DNA of 64,000 bases from Burkholderia sp. WSM2232 (GCF_000472545.1 NZ_AWZV01000023.1:25790-89789), one strand, 5' to 3'; counted from the stretch's first letter, positions 44,401 through 52,773 are shown. Notes: generated by a model from the sequence alone, not told the origin. A program made the numbers and translations.

Positions 44401-45882
44401 TCACAAGCCGATTGCACCTGTTGCCAGCAGCCACCCCGCAACGGCTGCAAGCACGAGAAGCGCCGCGAGGATCGCGAGCTCGAATGGCTTGAAAAGACGC
44501 GCGCCGCGCTCGCGTTTGGCCCATCCGTACAGGAGCACGCCCGGCGAGTAGAGCAGGGCCGAGAGCAGCAGATACTTCGGGCCTGCCGCATACAGCAGCC
44601 AGCAGCAATAGACGGTTGCCGCAGCCCCGATCAGCATGTCGCGAGTTCGCACGCTTTCGCCTTGTGCGTAGCCTTCGCCGCGCAGCGCAATGCGCGTCGC
44701 GTAAACCGCGGAGAACAGATAAGGAACGAGGATCATCGAGGTCGCGAGCGAGATCAGCGCCTGATACGTCGCGCTCGACACGAGCGTGATGACGAGGAAC
44801 AGTTGCACGAGCCCGTTGGTGACCCACAGCGCATTGGCGGGAACACCCCGACTGTTGGAGCGCGCGAGAAACTTAGGCATGACGCCGCCGTTCGCCGGCG
44901 TGAAGAGCGTTTCGGCTGCCAGCAGCGTCCACGCGAGCAAGGCGCCACCCACCGACACCAGCAGACCGAGACTGATCAACACCGCGCCCCACGCACCGAC
45001 CGCTCTTTGCAGCACGCCGGCCATCGACGGGTTTTTCATCGCGGCAAGCTCGCCTTGCGGGACGATGCCGAGCGAAAACAGGGAAACCGCCATCAGCAGA
45101 AGCAGAACGACGCTGAAGCCGAGCAGGGTGGCACGACCCACATCTTCGCGCCGCTGTGCGCGGGCCGAGAACACATTCGCGCCTTCAATGCCGATGAACA
45201 CCCACACGGTGATAAGCATGGTGCTTTTGACCTGTGTGAACACGCTGCCGAGCTTCGCATTGCCCCAGAAATCCTGTGCGATGACATGGCTTCGGAAAGC
45301 CACTGCGGCGAGCACAATGAACAGCAGGAGCGGAATGACCTTGGCGACCGTGGTAATGGCATTCAGCACAGCAGCGCTGCGCACGCCGCGCAGGATCACG
45401 GCGTGCATGGTCCACAGCGCGATGGACGCCCCCAGCACGGCGGCAGATGTGTTGCCGTCGCCGAAGACGGGAAAGAAGTAGCCCAGGGTGCCGAATACGA
45501 TCACCAGATAGCCGACGTTGCCGATCCACGCGCTGACCCAGTAGCCCCATGCCGAATTGAAACCGAGGAAATCGCCGGCGCTCGCTTGCGCATAAGCGTA
45601 GATGCCGTTGTCGAGTTGCGGCTTGCGGGTGGTCAGCGTCTGATAGACGAACGCGAGCATCAGCATGCCTGCGCCTGTGATGAGCCAGCCGATCAGCACG
45701 GCGGCGGCGCCTGCGCCCGAGGCCATGTTTTGTGGAAGGGAAAACACGCCGCTGCCGATCATCGAACCGATCACGAGCGCGGTGAGCAGGCCGAGTCGCA
45801 ACTGCTTCACCGCAACGTTGCGAGCCGGCTCGGCGGGTCTCGTGGCAGACGATGCCGGTAATGAACCTGTCAGGTTTTTCAT
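44401..45882 (-). CDS. arcD: Arginine:ornithine antiporter (APC family)
   Basis: This 493-residue protein has 12 or more membrane helices and the basic amino acid antiporter signature near the N-terminus: LRLGLLTALVIGSMIGSGVF, then SLPQNMASGAGAAAVLIGW. ArcD exchanges external arginine for internal ornithine, so the pathway needs no energy for uptake. GAGG lies about seven bases before the ATG at 45882. It is the first gene of arcDABC. An FNR/ANR-like box is centred 66.5 bases upstream of the ATG, with a -10-like CCTAAT about 32 bases nearer the gene. Confidence 0.95.
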   Translation of the reverse strand: MKNLTGSLPASSATRPAEPARNVAVKQLRLGLLTALVIGSMIGSGVFSLPQNMASGAGAAAVLIGWLITGAGMLMLAFVYQTLTTRKPQLDNGIYAYAQASAGDFLGFNSAWGYWVSAWIGNVGYLVIVFGTLGYFFPVFGDGNTSAAVLGASIALWTMHAVILRGVRSAAVLNAITTVAKVIPLLLFIVLAAVAFRSHVIAQDFWGNAKLGSVFTQVKSTMLITVWVFIGIEGANVFSARAQRREDVGRATLLGFSVVLLLLMAVSLFSLGIVPQGELAAMKNPSMAGVLQRAVGAWGAVLISLGLLVSVGGALLAWTLLAAETLFTPANGGVMPKFLARSNSRGVPANALWVTNGLVQLFLVITLVSSATYQALISLATSMILVPYLFSAVYATRIALRGEGYAQGESVRTRDMLIGAAATVYCCWLLYAAGPKYLLLSALLYSPGVLLYGWAKRERGARLFKPFELAILAALLVLAAVAGWLLATGAIGL

Positions 45883-45913
45883 GACGGACCTCACTCCGTT
45901 TTGGAATAAGAGG

Positions 45914-45955
45914 ATTAGGACATCGCGGGGGGCCTCGTGGATTGATCTGGATCAT
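45914..45955 (-). promoter_or_regulatory. FNR/ANR-type promoter of arcDABC
   Basis: The box TTGATCTGGATCAT (45942-45955) matches TTGAT-N4-ATCAA at nine of ten fixed bases. The complement of 45914-45919 reads CCTAAT and is centred 32 bases away, close to the class II FNR distance. The predicted transcript start is about 25 bases before the arcD ATG. Low-oxygen activation of arc operons by FNR or ANR is established in other proteobacteria. Confidence 0.75.
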
Positions 45956-46053
45956 TCGGGCCAGAGTCGGCCGCGCCGCCTGCACAATCCCCGCAGGTCG
46001 AATGTGCGCGCACCCAACAGGGCACGAAATCGTGGCACTTATCGATGCGACAG

Positions 46054-46094
46054 TTGATGGAGATCAGTTCGTCTGAATGCTCGGGCGATATCTT
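46054..46094 (+). promoter_or_regulatory. FNR/ANR-type promoter of the N-ATPase operon
   Basis: TTGATGGAGATCAG (46054-46067) matches TTGAT-N4-ATCAA except at the last base. TATCTT at 46089-46094 is centred 31 bases downstream, the class II spacing. The box centre is 66.5 bases from the atpD ATG, the same distance as the arcD box from its ATG. Confidence 0.65.
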
Positions 46095-46126
46095 CTGACT
46101 GTTCACGACCGACCGGGGGAACGCGT

Positions 46127-47617
46127 ATGCCGACTCATGCCGAGCAAGCAGATCATGCAGCGTCACAGCCAGCGCGCAGCGCGACCATGCGCGAAGGCTA
46201 CGTCGTCGCCGTGCGCGGGGCGATCGTCGACGTTGCATTCAGTGGCGCACCCCTGCCTGCGCTCGGAGAGGCGCTCGTCGTCAGGCCCGGCGATCTTGCG
46301 CCAGTGCTCGCTGAAGTAGAGGCGCATCTGAGCCAGACGACGGTCCGCGCGCTGGCGTTGCAAACCACTGCCGGTTTGCGGCGCGGCACACGAGTGGAGG
46401 CGTCCGGCGGTGCCATTGAGGCGCCGGTGGGCGAGGCTGTGCTCGGCAGGCTCATCGACGTGACCGGCAGAGCGTGCGACGGCGGCGATGCATTGCCGTC
46501 GCAAATCGAACGGCGCCCGATTCATCGCGCGGCGCCCCCGCTTCGATCGCAGAAGGGCACCACCGCGCTGTTCTCGACCGGCATCAAGGTAATCGATCTG
46601 CTTACGCCACTCGCGCAAGGCGGAAAGGCCGCGATGTTCGGGGGCGCTGGAGTCGGCAAGACAGTGCTCGTCATGGAGCTGATTCACGCGATGGTCGAGC
46701 ACTATGAGGGAATCTCGGTTTTCGCCGGCATCGGCGAGCGCTCGCGCGAAGGGCACGAGATGCTGCTCGACATGCGCACTTCAGGCGTACTCGCCCGCAC
46801 CGTACTTGTGTACGGGCAGATGAACGAGCCGCCCGGCGCGCGCTGGCGCGTTCCCTTCACCGCATTGACGATAGCCGAGTACTTCCGCGACGAACGCCGT
46901 CAAAATGTGCTGCTGCTGATGGACAACGTTTTTCGCTTCGTGCAGGCGGGCGCGGAAGTCTCGGGTCTGCTCGGGCGCATGCCCTCGCGAGTGGGCTATC
47001 AGCCTACGCTTGCAAGTGAAGTCGCGCAGTTGCAGGAGCGCATCGTCTCAGTGGGCGGTGTGTCCGTCAGCGCGATCGAGGCGGTGTACGTGCCCGCCGA
47101 TGACTTCACCGACCCGGCCGTGACCGCGATCGCCGCACACCTCGACAGCAACGTCGTGCTGTCGCGCGCGATGGCGGCCGAAGGCATGTATCCCGCCGTC
47201 GATCCCATTGCGTCGTCGTCGATTCTTCTCGATCCGCTCGTGGTAGGCGACGAACATGCGACGGTTGCTACCGAAGTGCGCCGAGTCATCGAGCATTACC
47301 GCGAATTGCAGGACGTAATCTCGCTGCTCGGCATCGAGGAACTGGGCGCGGAAGATCGCATGCTGGTGGGCCGCGCCCGACGCCTGCAGCGTTTTCTCAC
47401 GCAGCCCTTTGCGGTCACGGAGGCTTTCACGGGCGTGCCCGGCCGCTCGGTCGCGCTTGCCGACACGATTGCCGGTTGCAAGGCGATTCTTGCTGGCGAA
47501 TGCGACACCTGGCAGGAGAGCTCGCTCTACATGATCGGTACGCTGGACGAGGCCCGCAGCAAAGAAGAGGTGGCGACACAGCAGGCCGCTGCTGCCGCGA
47601 CGGAGCAACCGGCATGA
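46127..47617 (+). CDS. atpD: N-ATPase subunit beta
   Basis: The 496-residue protein is the catalytic beta subunit of a rotary ATPase: Walker A GGAGVGKTVLVMELIHAM near residue 172, GERSREGHEM, Walker B NVLLLMDNVFRFVQAGAEVS, and GRMPSRVGYQPTLASEV. It heads an operon in the order beta, epsilon, Q, R, a, c, b, alpha, gamma. That order, with atpD first and no delta gene, defines the N-type ATPases, which occur in addition to the housekeeping F-type enzyme. The C-terminal tail of Ala and Gln is a lineage extension. The ATG follows GGGGGA. Confidence 0.96.
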   Translation: MPTHAEQADHAASQPARSATMREGYVVAVRGAIVDVAFSGAPLPALGEALVVRPGDLAPVLAEVEAHLSQTTVRALALQTTAGLRRGTRVEASGGAIEAPVGEAVLGRLIDVTGRACDGGDALPSQIERRPIHRAAPPLRSQKGTTALFSTGIKVIDLLTPLAQGGKAAMFGGAGVGKTVLVMELIHAMVEHYEGISVFAGIGERSREGHEMLLDMRTSGVLARTVLVYGQMNEPPGARWRVPFTALTIAEYFRDERRQNVLLLMDNVFRFVQAGAEVSGLLGRMPSRVGYQPTLASEVAQLQERIVSVGGVSVSAIEAVYVPADDFTDPAVTAIAAHLDSNVVLSRAMAAEGMYPAVDPIASSSILLDPLVVGDEHATVATEVRRVIEHYRELQDVISLLGIEELGAEDRMLVGRARRLQRFLTQPFAVTEAFTGVPGRSVALADTIAGCKAILAGECDTWQESSLYMIGTLDEARSKEEVATQQAAAAATEQPA

Positions 47618-48072
47618 GCAACAGCACATTACGGCTCACCATCGCCACGCCTTCGCGCGTGTGGTTCGACGGCGTCGAGATCGTTTCGCTGCGCGCGGAA
47701 GACGAAAGCGGTGCGTTCGGCATCCGCGCCGGTCATGCGGACTTTGTCACGCAACTCACGCCGTCGGTGGTCCGCTGGAGCGGCACGGACAACGTGACGC
47801 ACTACTGCGCGGTGAGTGGCGGTGTGCTGCTCGTGTCGGGCGGCACGCACCTGTCCATCGCCTGCCGTGAAGCAGTTCCGGGCGACGCGCTGGACGATCT
47901 CGCGGCAATCGTTCAGAGCCACCACGCCGCCGAAGAGGAAGCCCTGCGGCGCGCGCGCGTCGACGAGTTGCGCCTTCATGCGCGCGCAGTGCGTCAGATA
48001 CTGCACTACCTGCGGCCGCGCGCCGATGCAGGCAGTGCGCTGTCAACCGTTGCCGGTACGTCGCTGCCATGA
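47614..48072 (+). CDS. atpC: N-ATPase subunit epsilon
   Basis: The 152-residue protein has the epsilon beta-sandwich opening (LRLTIATPSRVWFDGVEIVS, GAFGIRAGHADFVTQLTPSV) and a helical C-terminus (HHAAEEEALRRARVDELRLH). Epsilon connects gamma to the c-ring and can inhibit hydrolysis. Its ATG overlaps the beta stop codon in ATGA, indicating translational coupling. In F-type operons it usually comes last after beta; the position here directly after a first-placed beta gene is typical of N-ATPases. Confidence 0.93.
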   Translation: MSNSTLRLTIATPSRVWFDGVEIVSLRAEDESGAFGIRAGHADFVTQLTPSVVRWSGTDNVTHYCAVSGGVLLVSGGTHLSIACREAVPGDALDDLAAIVQSHHAAEEEALRRARVDELRLHARAVRQILHYLRPRADAGSALSTVAGTSLP

Positions 48073-48386
48073 ACGAGCCGCGCCGTGACGATCGGCATTC
48101 CCGCGAAGACAGGCTTGCCGACGCGGCACGCGAGGCCGCGCGGCGCGCAGAGCGCGCACGCGAGGTTCCCGAACCGTCGCTTGGCAGCCGGCTCGGCCAG
48201 ATCGGCATTCTAGGCTGGGCAATCGTCCTGCCGACATTGCTCGGGGTCGCCACGGGACGCTGGCTGGACCGGATCTTCGGCACGGGCGTGTTTTTCTCCG
48301 CACCTCTGCTGATGGCGGGGGCAGCGCTCGGCTTCTGGTCCGCGTGGAAATGGATGCATCGCGAACATAAGGAACCCCGTGATTAG
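48069..48386 (+). CDS. atpQ: N-ATPase subunit AtpQ (AtpI/AtpZ-like)
   Basis: The 105-residue protein has a charged N-terminal half (about 45 residues rich in Arg and Glu) and two membrane helices: LGQIGILGWAIVLPTLLGVA and FFSAPLLMAGAALGFWSAWK. Its place and topology match AtpQ, the small AtpI-like protein characteristic of N-ATPase operons. AtpI-type proteins assist c-ring assembly. The ATG overlaps the epsilon stop by four bases. Confidence 0.88.
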   Translation: MNEPRRDDRHSREDRLADAAREAARRAERAREVPEPSLGSRLGQIGILGWAIVLPTLLGVATGRWLDRIFGTGVFFSAPLLMAGAALGFWSAWKWMHREHKEPRD

Positions 48387-48690
48387 TACGCTGAACACCT
48401 TGATCGTGCCGCTCCCTTCTCTTGCGATCCAGAGCGCGGTTGGACTCGCTGCGGGCCTCGCGACAGGCGCGTGGCATTTCCTGTCGTTGAAATGGAACTG
48501 GCCTTTGTTCTCAGAGGGAAAATTTGCTGCGGCACTCGGACTGCAGTGCGCGCGCATTGCGCTGACTTGCGCGTTGTTGCTGCTCCTCGCACGAATTGGC
48601 GCGCCGGCATTGCTTGCCGGAATGGCGGGCGTGCTGTTGGCGCGCCGCATGGTCGTGCAGCATCACAGAGCTTGCAAAGGCATGTCATGA
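48379..48690 (+). CDS. atpR: N-ATPase subunit AtpR
   Basis: The 103-residue protein consists of about three membrane helices (IVPLPSLAIQSAVGLAAGLA, ALGLQCARIALTCALLLLLA, GAPALLAGMAGVLLARRMVV), which fits AtpR, found only in N-ATPase operons and predicted to contact the c subunits. It starts with GTG, overlapping atpQ by eight bases, and GGAA lies before it. Its function has not been worked out in any detail that I know of. Confidence 0.88.
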   Translation: MISTLNTLIVPLPSLAIQSAVGLAAGLATGAWHFLSLKWNWPLFSEGKFAAALGLQCARIALTCALLLLLARIGAPALLAGMAGVLLARRMVVQHHRACKGMS

Positions 48691-49385
48691 CCGAGTCCCC
48701 GCTCACCGTCTCGCCAGTTTTCGAGCTTGGCCCTGTCGTAATTACCGAACCGGTGCTAGCGACGTGGGCAATCATGGCCGTCGTGACGATCATTTCAGTC
48801 GTGATGAGCCGACAACTCTCGCTTGCACCCGGCAAGATGCAGACCGTCCTCGAACTGCTCGTGGACACTATCGACCAGCAGATACGCGACACCATGCAAG
48901 CTGAGCCGCGTCCTTATCGCGCGCTGATCGGTACGCTCTTCGTCTTCGTGCTGATCGCGAACTGGTGCGCGCTCGTTCCGGGCGTCACGCCACCTACCGC
49001 GCGCCTCGAAACCGATGCCGCGCTCGCGCTGGTGGTGCTCGGCGCTGCCGTCTTCCACGGCCTTCGCAGCCGGGGCCTCGGCGGCTATCTGGCGTCGTTC
49101 GCCGAACCGAGCTGGGTCATGATTCCGCTGAACGTGGTGGAGCAGATCACCCGGACGTTTTCGCTTGTGGTGCGCCTCTTCGGCAACGTAATGAGCGGTG
49201 TGTTCGTGGTCGGCATTGTGTTGTCGCTCGCGGGGTTGCTCGTGCCGATTCCGCTGATGGCGCTCGATCTGCTGACAGGTGCCGTTCAGGCCTACATCTT
49301 TGCTGTTCTCTCAATGGTCTTTATAGGCGCCGCAATCGGCGAACCGCAACCCGCTAACATCAAAGAGGCAAAGACTCATGAATAA
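48687..49385 (+). CDS. atpB: N-ATPase subunit a
   Basis: The 232-residue protein is the stator channel subunit. The essential arginine is visible in FSLVVRLFGNVMSGVFVVG near residue 164, and the C-terminal helix has AVQAYIFAVLSMVFIGAAIG. The chain is shorter at the N-terminus than in most F-type a subunits. Its ATG overlaps the atpR stop in ATGA; the ribosome site is therefore inside atpR. Its end overlaps atpE by eight bases. An in-frame extension to 48471 is an antisense-free shadow of atpR and was not used. Confidence 0.93.
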   Translation: MTESPLTVSPVFELGPVVITEPVLATWAIMAVVTIISVVMSRQLSLAPGKMQTVLELLVDTIDQQIRDTMQAEPRPYRALIGTLFVFVLIANWCALVPGVTPPTARLETDAALALVVLGAAVFHGLRSRGLGGYLASFAEPSWVMIPLNVVEQITRTFSLVVRLFGNVMSGVFVVGIVLSLAGLLVPIPLMALDLLTGAVQAYIFAVLSMVFIGAAIGEPQPANIKEAKTHE

Positions 49386-49626
49386 CCTTGTGCAGATTGT
49401 CAGCATCGTCGCGGCAGCGCTTGCCGTCTCGTTCGGCGCGATCGGGCCGGCCATTGCCGAAGGGCGCGCGGTCGCCGCGGCGATGGATGCGATCGCGCGT
49501 CAGCCGGATTCCGCCGGCACGGTGTCGCGAACCTTGTTCGTTGGTCTCGCGATGATCGAGACCATGGCAATCTATTGCCTTGTGATTGCGCTGCTGCTGT
49601 TGTTTGCCAATCCATTTGCGAAGTAG
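49378..49626 (+). CDS. atpE: N-ATPase subunit c
   Basis: The 82-residue rotor subunit has two helices and the polar loop AIARQPDS. It carries a glutamate in each helix: Glu28 in GPAIAEGRAVAA and Glu61 in LAMIETMAIYCLV, with Thr62 and Tyr66 nearby. The second is the canonical ion carrier. Glu28 sits where sodium c subunits carry Gln. N-ATPases were first proposed to be sodium pumps, but the Burkholderia pseudomallei N-type c-ring was reported as a 17-mer specific for protons. The ion used here cannot be settled from sequence. Confidence 0.95.
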   Translation: MNNLVQIVSIVAAALAVSFGAIGPAIAEGRAVAAAMDAIARQPDSAGTVSRTLFVGLAMIETMAIYCLVIALLLLFANPFAK

Positions 49627-49635
49627 GTGGGTGCC

Positions 49636-50385
49636 ATGAGGATCGACTGGTGGACCCTCGCGTTGCAAACCATCAATGCATTGGTATTGATATGGCTGCT
49701 GGCGCGGTTCCTGTTCCGCCCGGTCGCGAACATCATCGCCGAACGGCAGAACACGGCGCGAGCCCTTATCGCCGATGCCGGCGCTGCGAAAACAGCGGCA
49801 ATGCACGAGCGCGACGAGGCGGCTCGCGAAACGCAACGGATCGTCGCGGCCCGCGACGACGCGCTAAAGGCCGTTGCCGCGGAGGTCGCGGCGCAGAAGG
49901 AGGCTCTTCTGGCCAGCGCGCGAGCCGATGCGCAGGCGTTGCGGGCGGCGGCGAGCGAGGAAGCGGCGGCCGCGCGCGCGCTCGAAGACAAACTTGCTGG
50001 CGAGCGGGCGAGCCGGCTTGCCGTCGACATCGCGGCGAAGCTGCTCGAAAGGCTGCCCGAAAGCGTGCGCGTCACGGCCTTTATCGATGGTCTTGCGGCG
50101 GGAATCGGGCAGCTTGCGCAGCCGGCGCTTGCCGCGCTCGGAGAAGACAGCGTCGCGCCGGTGCTTGCCGCGCCGCGCGCTTTGACTCCACAGGAACAGG
50201 AAAGCTGCCGCGCGATGCTGGCCGCCTGCCTGGGGCGGGATCTGCCGCTTCGCTTCGAGGTCGACCCGCAACTTATCGCGGGCCTCGAACTGCGGTCCCC
50301 GCACGCCGTCGTGCGTAACAGCCTCGGCGCCGAACTTGCCAGAATCACGGAGGCCCTGCTCGATGACAGCCATGCTTCGCGCTGA
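49636..50385 (+). CDS. atpF: N-ATPase subunit b with delta-like C-terminal domain
   Basis: The 249-residue protein has one N-terminal membrane helix (LQTINALVLIWLLARFLFRP), a long Ala/Arg/Glu coiled-coil typical of b, and a further 100 residues absent from ordinary b. Its last part, LPLRFEVDPQLIAGLELRSP with VVRNSLGAELARI, resembles the C-terminal domain of delta/OSCP (VDP-LI-G pattern). No delta gene exists in the operon, so this domain may take its place in linking the stator to alpha. I chose the ATG at 49636; a GTG three codons earlier is possible. Its end overlaps atpA by 23 bases. Confidence 0.9.
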   Translation: MRIDWWTLALQTINALVLIWLLARFLFRPVANIIAERQNTARALIADAGAAKTAAMHERDEAARETQRIVAARDDALKAVAAEVAAQKEALLASARADAQALRAAASEEAAAARALEDKLAGERASRLAVDIAAKLLERLPESVRVTAFIDGLAAGIGQLAQPALAALGEDSVAPVLAAPRALTPQEQESCRAMLAACLGRDLPLRFEVDPQLIAGLELRSPHAVVRNSLGAELARITEALLDDSHASR

Positions 50386-51925
50386 CTCCTGCGACGACAC
50401 CTGGCTCGCGGCGCAACGGGCGGCGCTCGCCCGCGTGCCGACAGGGCCATACGCCGACACGCTGGGGCGCGTCGAACGTATCGGCGACGGCATTGCGTTC
50501 GTGTCGGGACTGAGCGATGCCGCGCTCAATGAACTGGTGCACTTTGACAACGGTGCGAGCGGCTTCGTGCATACGCTCGAAGCCGACCTCATGAGCGTGG
50601 TGCTACTGGACGATGCCGCCACGGTGGAAGCCGGCGCGTCGGTGACTCGTACCGGCTCGGTGCTCGAGGTTCCGGTCGGCGAAGGATTGCTCGGCCGTGT
50701 GATCGACCCGCTTGGCCGGCCGCTCGACCGGGACGAACCGGTGAGCGCGGCCGGTCGCATGCCGGTGGAGCGTGCGGCGCCCGCTATCGTCGATCGCGAT
50801 CTGGTTAGCGAGCCTGTCGAGACCGGCGTGCTGATCGTCGACGCGCTGTTCGCCATTGGTCGCGGGCAGCGGGAACTGATCATCGGCGACCGGGCGACCG
50901 GCAAGAGTGCATTGGCGATTGATGCGATCGTCAACCAGAAGCACTCGGACATGATTTGCGTCTATGTGGCAATCGGCCAGCGCTCGACCGCCGTGCAGCG
51001 GGTGATCGAAGCCGTGCATCGCTATGGCGCTCCCGAACGCTGCGTGTTCGTCGTTGCCGCCGCGGCGTCGGCGGCAGGATTGCAGTGGATCGCGCCGTTT
51101 GCGGGCTTCACGATAGCCGAATACTTCAGAGACCGTGGACAGCATGCGCTGGTTGTCATCGACGATCTGACGAAGCACGCCGCGACGCATCGCGAACTGG
51201 CGCTGCTGACACGCGAGCCGCCGGGCCGTGAAGCCTATCCAGGCGACATTTTTTACGTTCATGCGCGGCTGCTCGAGCGCGCTGCAAAACTGTCCGCGAG
51301 GCTCGGCGGCGGTTCCCTGACTGCGTTGCCGATTGCGGAAACCGATATGGGTAATCTGTCGGCGTACATTCCGACCAATCTGATTTCGATTACCGATGGC
51401 CAGATCGTGCTGGACGCCGGGCTCTTCGCGGCAAACCAGCGCCCAGCCGTCGACGTCGGCCTGAGCGTCAGCCGGGTTGGGGGCAAGGCCCAGCATCGTG
51501 GATTGCGCGACGTGTCAGGACGATTGCGGCTCGATTACGCGCAGTTTCTCGAGCTCGAAATGTTCAGCAGGTTTGGTGGACTGACGGACTCGCATGTCGC
51601 CGGCAAGATTGCTCGCGGCGAGCGCATTCGGGCCTTGATTGCGCAGCCCCGCTTTGCGCCGCTCTCGACGCTCGACGAAACCGCGTTGCTTGCAGCACTT
51701 GCTGAGGGCGTGTTCGATGCAGCGCCGCCGTCGATCGCGGCGGCAGTGCGCGCACAACTCGCCGCGCGGCTGCCGGGCGCGCATCTCGAAGGGGCCTATG
51801 ACGACGCGTCGCTCGACGCGGCAGCTCAGGCGAGACTCGTTGCAGCGGTGCGCGACCTCGTGCAGCGTCTGTCGCGGGACAGCCGTACGGGTACGGCCGC
51901 GGCCGGGCCGCGGAGCGAGCGATGA
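50363..51925 (+). CDS. atpA: N-ATPase subunit alpha
   Basis: The 520-residue non-catalytic nucleotide-binding subunit shows Walker A IIGDRATGKSALAID near residue 175 (F-type consensus GDRQTGKT), IGQRSTAVQRV, HALVVIDDLTKHAATHRELA, PPGREAYPGDIFYVHARLLE and the arginine-finger region SVSRVGGKAQHRGLRD. I chose the ATG at 50363, with GGAGG nine bases upstream inside atpF. The overlap with atpF and the ATGA junction with atpG keep the whole operon translationally linked. Confidence 0.96.
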   Translation: MTAMLRADSCDDTWLAAQRAALARVPTGPYADTLGRVERIGDGIAFVSGLSDAALNELVHFDNGASGFVHTLEADLMSVVLLDDAATVEAGASVTRTGSVLEVPVGEGLLGRVIDPLGRPLDRDEPVSAAGRMPVERAAPAIVDRDLVSEPVETGVLIVDALFAIGRGQRELIIGDRATGKSALAIDAIVNQKHSDMICVYVAIGQRSTAVQRVIEAVHRYGAPERCVFVVAAAASAAGLQWIAPFAGFTIAEYFRDRGQHALVVIDDLTKHAATHRELALLTREPPGREAYPGDIFYVHARLLERAAKLSARLGGGSLTALPIAETDMGNLSAYIPTNLISITDGQIVLDAGLFAANQRPAVDVGLSVSRVGGKAQHRGLRDVSGRLRLDYAQFLELEMFSRFGGLTDSHVAGKIARGERIRALIAQPRFAPLSTLDETALLAALAEGVFDAAPPSIAAAVRAQLAARLPGAHLEGAYDDASLDAAAQARLVAAVRDLVQRLSRDSRTGTAAAGPRSER

Positions 51926-52773
51926 GCGGAAAGCTGGCGGAAATCGAAGCGCGCAACGCGACAGCGCGTCAGCTCGATGCGGTGATCGGCGCGATGCGCG
52001 GCATCGCGGCAGCCCGCTCGCGGGAGGCGCAACGGCGGCTGCCCGGCATACGTTCTTCCGCGGCAACCGTGGGCGCGGCGATTGGGGCGGTGCTCGGGCA
52101 TGGAAGACCCGAGCCTGCGCTCCAGGCACCCTCTGATCCGCGCGCGCGAATCGTGATCGCGCTATGTTCGGAGCAGGGCTTCGTCGGTGCCTTTAATGAG
52201 CGGATTCTCGATTATGTGCAGAACCGCATCGACTACGCGCAATCGGAGTTGATGCTGGTCGGCACGCGCGGCGAGTTGCTGGCCAACGAGCGTCGCTGTG
52301 CAGTGGTCTGGAATTCGCCCGCAGCTTCTCACGCAGACGACGTCCTGTCTCTGGCGGGCCGCATCACGGATGCGCTCTACGAGCGTCTCGCAACCCGTGC
52401 GATAGACAGTGTCTCTCTCGTGCACGCGCTGCCCGGTGGTCCGCTCTCAGGCGAGATTGTCGAGCACCCCCTGATTCCTTTCGATTTTTCACGGTTCGAG
52501 GCGCTCGAGCGCAGCTTGCCGCCACTGGTGAACCTACCGGTCGAACGTCTACTTGCTGGGCTCGTCGAATCCTATGTGTTTGTCGAAATCTGTGAGGCAT
52601 TGATGCTCTCGTTCGCCGCTGAAAACGAAGCGCGGATGCGGGCGATGCTGGCCGCTCGTGCGAATGTGCGCGACAGGCTCGATGAACTGACGCAAAGCTA
52701 TCGCAGGGTTCGCCAGGACGAGATCACCGACGACATCGTGGAGCTGGCGGCGGGCGCGGGAGAGGCGCGCTAG
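51922..52773 (+). CDS. atpG: N-ATPase subunit gamma
   Basis: The 283-residue protein is the central rotor shaft, with the paired N- and C-terminal helices of gamma: LAEIEARNATARQLDAVIGA with MRGIAA at the start, and ALMLSFAAENEARMRAMLAA with NVRDRLDELTQSYRRVRQDE at the end. The middle (VIALCSEQGFVGAFNERILD) matches the gamma Rossmann-like region. It is the last gene of the operon and overlaps the atpA stop in ATGA. Confidence 0.95.
   Translation: MSGKLAEIEARNATARQLDAVIGAMRGIAAARSREAQRRLPGIRSSAATVGAAIGAVLGHGRPEPALQAPSDPRARIVIALCSEQGFVGAFNERILDYVQNRIDYAQSELMLVGTRGELLANERRCAVVWNSPAASHADDVLSLAGRITDALYERLATRAIDSVSLVHALPGGPLSGEIVEHPLIPFDFSRFEALERSLPPLVNLPVERLLAGLVESYVFVEICEALMLSFAAENEARMRAMLAARANVRDRLDELTQSYRRVRQDEITDDIVELAAGAGEAR

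Noticed and set aside
44392..45861. A 489-codon plus-strand frame
   Set aside because: It mirrors arcD and encodes a low-complexity Gln/His/Arg/Glu protein; arcD is unmistakable.
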